The notes beneath the pieces are model-generated. The model saw only the letters and a program-made list of their open reading frames with translations. It was not told the DNA's origin and did not search any database. A program made the position numbers and the translations under genes. From Blautia sp. OF03-15BH (lineage in GTDB: Bacteria > Bacillota > Clostridia > Lachnospirales > Lachnospiraceae), in assembly GCF_003463065.1 (NCBI RefSeq), contig NZ_QSCM01000030.1:7059-14059 (forward strand): a stretch of 7,001 nt of DNA, written 5' to 3'. Below are positions 5,124 through 7,001 of this stretch, one piece after another (position 1 is the stretch's first letter; each line of letters opens with the position of its first letter).

Positions 5124-5837
5124 TTATTTTTTCCTGCTGAGAAAATACCGGTTATAGCTATCCACGATCTCTTTTCTTCCCCGGACACGGATTGGAACCA
5201 TTGTCCCGTTCTTCAGAATAAAGTCTTCCTTCACATCTGCCACCTGATCCATATTGACCAGATAACTCTGATGACAGCGCAGAAAACGTTTCTCTCCGAT
5301 CCGGCTTTCGATATCGCCCAGCTTGTCCTGCGTAACGATCTCACTTCCATCCTGCAGATGAAGCGTGACCATATGACGGTCGCTGTCGATATAAAGAATA
5401 TCATCGGTATAAGGATAACGGAACTGCCGTCCTGTTTTTACCGCCACCCGGTTCCTGTCATTCGTTTTCAGTGTTTTCTCCAGGAGCCTTACCAGCTGAG
5501 AAGCCGAAAACGGCTTGAGGATATAACCGGATGCTTCCACTTCGTAGCTTTCCACTGCAAAATCAGGCGAAGTGGTCAGAAAGACAATGGAAGCCGTACA
5601 GGATAACTCCCGGAGCTTTGCCGCCGTCTCCATTCCATTCATTCCGTTCATAAAAATATCCAGAAACAGAAGATCCATTTCAAGATATCCCTCTTCCACA
5701 TCCGCAGTAAGCGCCTTTCCCGAGCTGTACTCTTCTACGAGAGCCTCTTCTTCCCGGTCTTCGAAATATTTTTCAAGAAAATGTCTCAATATGCTCCGAT
5801 CGATCTCCACATCATCACATATTACGATCTTTTTCAT
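5124..5837 (-). CDS. LytTR-family DNA-binding response regulator
   Basis: This 237-residue cytoplasmic regulator has the normal two-domain length. The CheY-like receiver (about 1-122) shows the acidic pocket D8-D9, the phospho-acceptor D60 in LLFLDIFMNGMNG, T88 in FLTTS, and K108 in ILKPF. The LytTR DNA-binding domain (about 130-232) has the typical FLRCHQSYLVNMDQV stretch (185-199) and the C-terminal VPIRVRGRKEI (214-224). LytTR regulators bind paired 9-bp direct repeats, often controlling secreted or surface products. No histidine kinase lies in the window; it may be outside or the regulator may be an orphan. The start at 5837 has GAGGG 7 nt upstream. An in-frame ATG at 5900 is ruled out because it overlaps the -10 box of the gene's promoter. 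A candidate operator lies directly downstream (5086-5115) and a secreted-protein gene directly upstream, both possible targets. Confidence 0.94.
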   Translation of the reverse strand: MKKIVICDDVEIDRSILRHFLEKYFEDREEEALVEEYSSGKALTADVEEGYLEMDLLFLDIFMNGMNGMETAAKLRELSCTASIVFLTTSPDFAVESYEVEASGYILKPFSASQLVRLLEKTLKTNDRNRVAVKTGRQFRYPYTDDILYIDSDRHMVTLHLQDGSEIVTQDKLGDIESRIGEKRFLRCHQSYLVNMDQVADVKEDFILKNGTMVPIRVRGRKEIVDSYNRYFLSRKK

Positions 5838-5898
5838 CTTATCGCCCTCAATATTCTGTGATTTCAGATGGGTAAGCTGTTTTTTCCCACTTCTTTTC

Positions 5899-5928
5899 AT
5901 TATAGCATACTGGTCAGGGCAAAGTCAA
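5899..5928 (-). promoter_or_regulatory. Promoter of the LytTR regulator gene
   Basis: The minus strand reads TGCTATAAT (5907 to 5899), a perfect extended -10, with TTGACT (5928 to 5923, 5 of 6) 18 bp upstream. The predicted start near 5892 gives a leader of about 55 nt ahead of the ATG at 5837. Confidence 0.7.
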
Positions 5929-5950
5929 AAATATTTCGGCCTATCCTCAT

Positions 5951-7001
5951 TTACTTTACAGTTATTTTTACTTTCTTATATCTGCCATTAGCTGCTGATA
6001 CATAAATATAACAGGTTCCTTTGGCTTTTGCTTTAACTGTTCCTTTGTTTGTGACAGTCGCAATTTTTTGATCCGTAGATGTGTAAGTCAATTTTGCAAT
6101 ATGCGACAGCAGTTCTTTTTCACTGTTCACAGAAACAATTTTTGCATTCAGATTTTTGGTCTTTCCTTTTTTCAGAGTAATGCTGCTGCTTTCCACCGTT
6201 ACCTTTTTTGCATTGGTGTTGCTGCCTCCTGCTGTGGCAATATGAATGGAATTCGACTGTTTCAGGTAAGTTTTTTTACCGTTAACCATCTTATAGGCTT
6301 TTACATAGTACCGATAGCTGGATGCTTTTTTCAATCCCTTTATTGTGGTAACATAGGCAGAGCCTTTTTTAATTGTTTTCAGAAGGGGAGCCTTTTTACT
6401 TCCTCTGCAGTTTACACCATAAATTTCATATCCGTCTGCGCCTTTGATTTTTGTCCAGGCCAATTTAACTTTTGTACTGGAAGCATTTCCTTTCAAGCGC
6501 ATAACTACTACGCTGGTCTTATTCTGTGCAGGTTTTGCAGGCTTTTCAGTCTCCGGCTGCTTCTCGGTCTCGCTTTCCGGCTGCTTCTCGGTCTCGGTTC
6601 CCGGCTGTTTCTCGGTCTCGGTTCCCGGCTGTTTCTCGGTCTCGGTTCCCGGCTGCTTCTCGGTCTCGGTTCCCGGCTCGGTTTCCGGCTGTTTTGCTTT
6701 TCTTGCTACAAGATAGAAAGAACCGCCCTGCATCATTCCGCTGGACATAAAGGTATTATCTAACGCAAAAACAACCTCATTCGCTCCTTCATTTTTTGTC
6801 ATTCCTACAATCTCATAGCCATCTTTTACCTTGAAGCTACTTACATCTGCTGAATCTGCAATCGTTTTATACTTCAGCTGATGTACATAACCGGATTCTT
6901 TGTGTGCATAGGTTGTCTCGCAGGTCACACTTACTTCCTTCTTGCTGCTTTCGTCTACTTCATATCCTTTGTTTAAGCTTTCATCCAGATACTCTACATA
7001 A
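5951..7001 (-). CDS. Large secreted surface protein, C-terminal part (FN3-like and BIG2-like domains)
   Basis: The frame is open from the right window edge to the stop at 5951-5953, so only the last 349 residues are visible and the start lies outside. Residues 1-100 form a region I do not recognise, ending in GGSFYLVARK. A linker of KQPGTETE-type octapeptides follows (about 103-153). An FN3-like module (about 165-258) has VKLAWTKIKGADGYEIY and SYRYYVKAYK. A terminal BIG2-like Ig domain (about 265-349) has KKVTVESSSITLKKGKTKNL and the ending IATVTNKGTVKAKAKGTCYIYV. Such arrangements are common in secreted or surface proteins of gut Clostridia. There is no LPXTG sorting signal at the C-terminus, so anchoring must come from elsewhere or the protein is released. 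The gene looks lower in GC than its neighbours (22 of 60 at 6001-6060 against 39 of 60 at 2281-2340). No clear terminator follows it. Confidence 0.88.
   Translation of the reverse strand, partial: YVEYLDESLNKGYEVDESSKKEVSVTCETTYAHKESGYVHQLKYKTIADSADVSSFKVKDGYEIVGMTKNEGANEVVFALDNTFMSSGMMQGGSFYLVARKAKQPETEPGTETEKQPGTETEKQPGTETEKQPGTETEKQPESETEKQPETEKPAKPAQNKTSVVVMRLKGNASSTKVKLAWTKIKGADGYEIYGVNCRGSKKAPLLKTIKKGSAYVTTIKGLKKASSYRYYVKAYKMVNGKKTYLKQSNSIHIATAGGSNTNAKKVTVESSSITLKKGKTKNLNAKIVSVNSEKELLSHIAKLTYTSTDQKIATVTNKGTVKAKAKGTCYIYVSAANGRYKKVKITVK
6553..6672 (-). repeat. 24-bp in-frame tandem repeats coding the Pro/Glu/Thr linker
   Basis: Five consecutive 24-bp units start at 6553, 6577, 6601, 6625 and 6649, each beginning CCGGCTG on the plus strand. 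They differ at only a few bases, mostly C/T in CTGCTT versus CTGTTT, plus CGCTTT for CGGTTC in the first unit. Each encodes eight residues of the KQPGTETE type. Degenerate units flank both sides. The length is a multiple of three, so gain or loss of units would keep the frame. Confidence 0.95.

Noticed and set aside
5838..5900. 21-residue N-terminal extension of the LytTR regulator
   Set aside because: The ATG at 5900 overlaps the -10 box of the gene's own promoter. The ATG at 5837 has a good ribosome binding site and fits the receiver-domain start.
6926..6928. GTG start for the surface-protein gene
   Set aside because: The frame stays open to the window edge, and there is no signal peptide or ribosome binding site at this point, so it is an internal valine codon.

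Overview
The window looks like a chromosomal segment of a low-to-mid GC Gram-positive anaerobe of the Clostridia, most likely Lachnospiraceae. The evidence is a DUF4364-family gene, strong AGGAGG-type ribosome binding sites, a LytTR response regulator, and a secreted protein with an FN3-like domain, a BIG2-like domain and a Pro/Glu/Thr linker. The genus cannot be fixed from this sequence.

Layout, left to right. (1) Positions 1-333 hold two near-identical 167-bp tandem units full of inverted repeats. The array may continue left of the window, and the second unit probably supplies the promoter for the first gene. (2) A two-gene plus-strand operon follows: a TIGR01212/YtqA-type radical SAM protein (367-1320) and a DUF4364 winged-helix-like protein (1330-1860). 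(3) A convergent terminator at 1859-1972 is split by a large insert that forms two hairpins. (4) Minus-strand genes come next: rarA/mgsA (1971-3284), a NodB-type polysaccharide deacetylase with an N-terminal membrane or signal segment (3340-4107), and a small four-helix membrane protein with an acidic tail (4224-4802). (5) A 321-bp regulatory stretch (4803-5123) carries an extended -10 promoter, an 18-bp tandem duplication, a 13-bp-arm terminator hairpin and a 9-bp direct repeat with LytTR-operator geometry. (6) A LytTR response regulator (5124-5837) has its own extended -10 promoter. (7) The C-terminal part of a large, AT-richer secreted surface protein runs off the right edge (5951-7001).

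The genes look mostly like housekeeping functions: tRNA modification (inferred), replication-fork maintenance and cell-envelope polysaccharide editing. They stand beside a surface/regulatory module. The most interesting part is the region just downstream of the LytTR regulator. There a candidate operator (two 9-mers, 12 bp apart) lies 5 bp upstream of a -35-like element. The predicted transcript would either end after about 130 nt at a strong hairpin, as a small RNA, or read through into the membrane-protein gene as an attenuated leader. The second point of interest is the repeat content: the 167-bp tandem units, and a separate hairpin repeat that sits just after two different genes, each time oriented with the gene's transcription.
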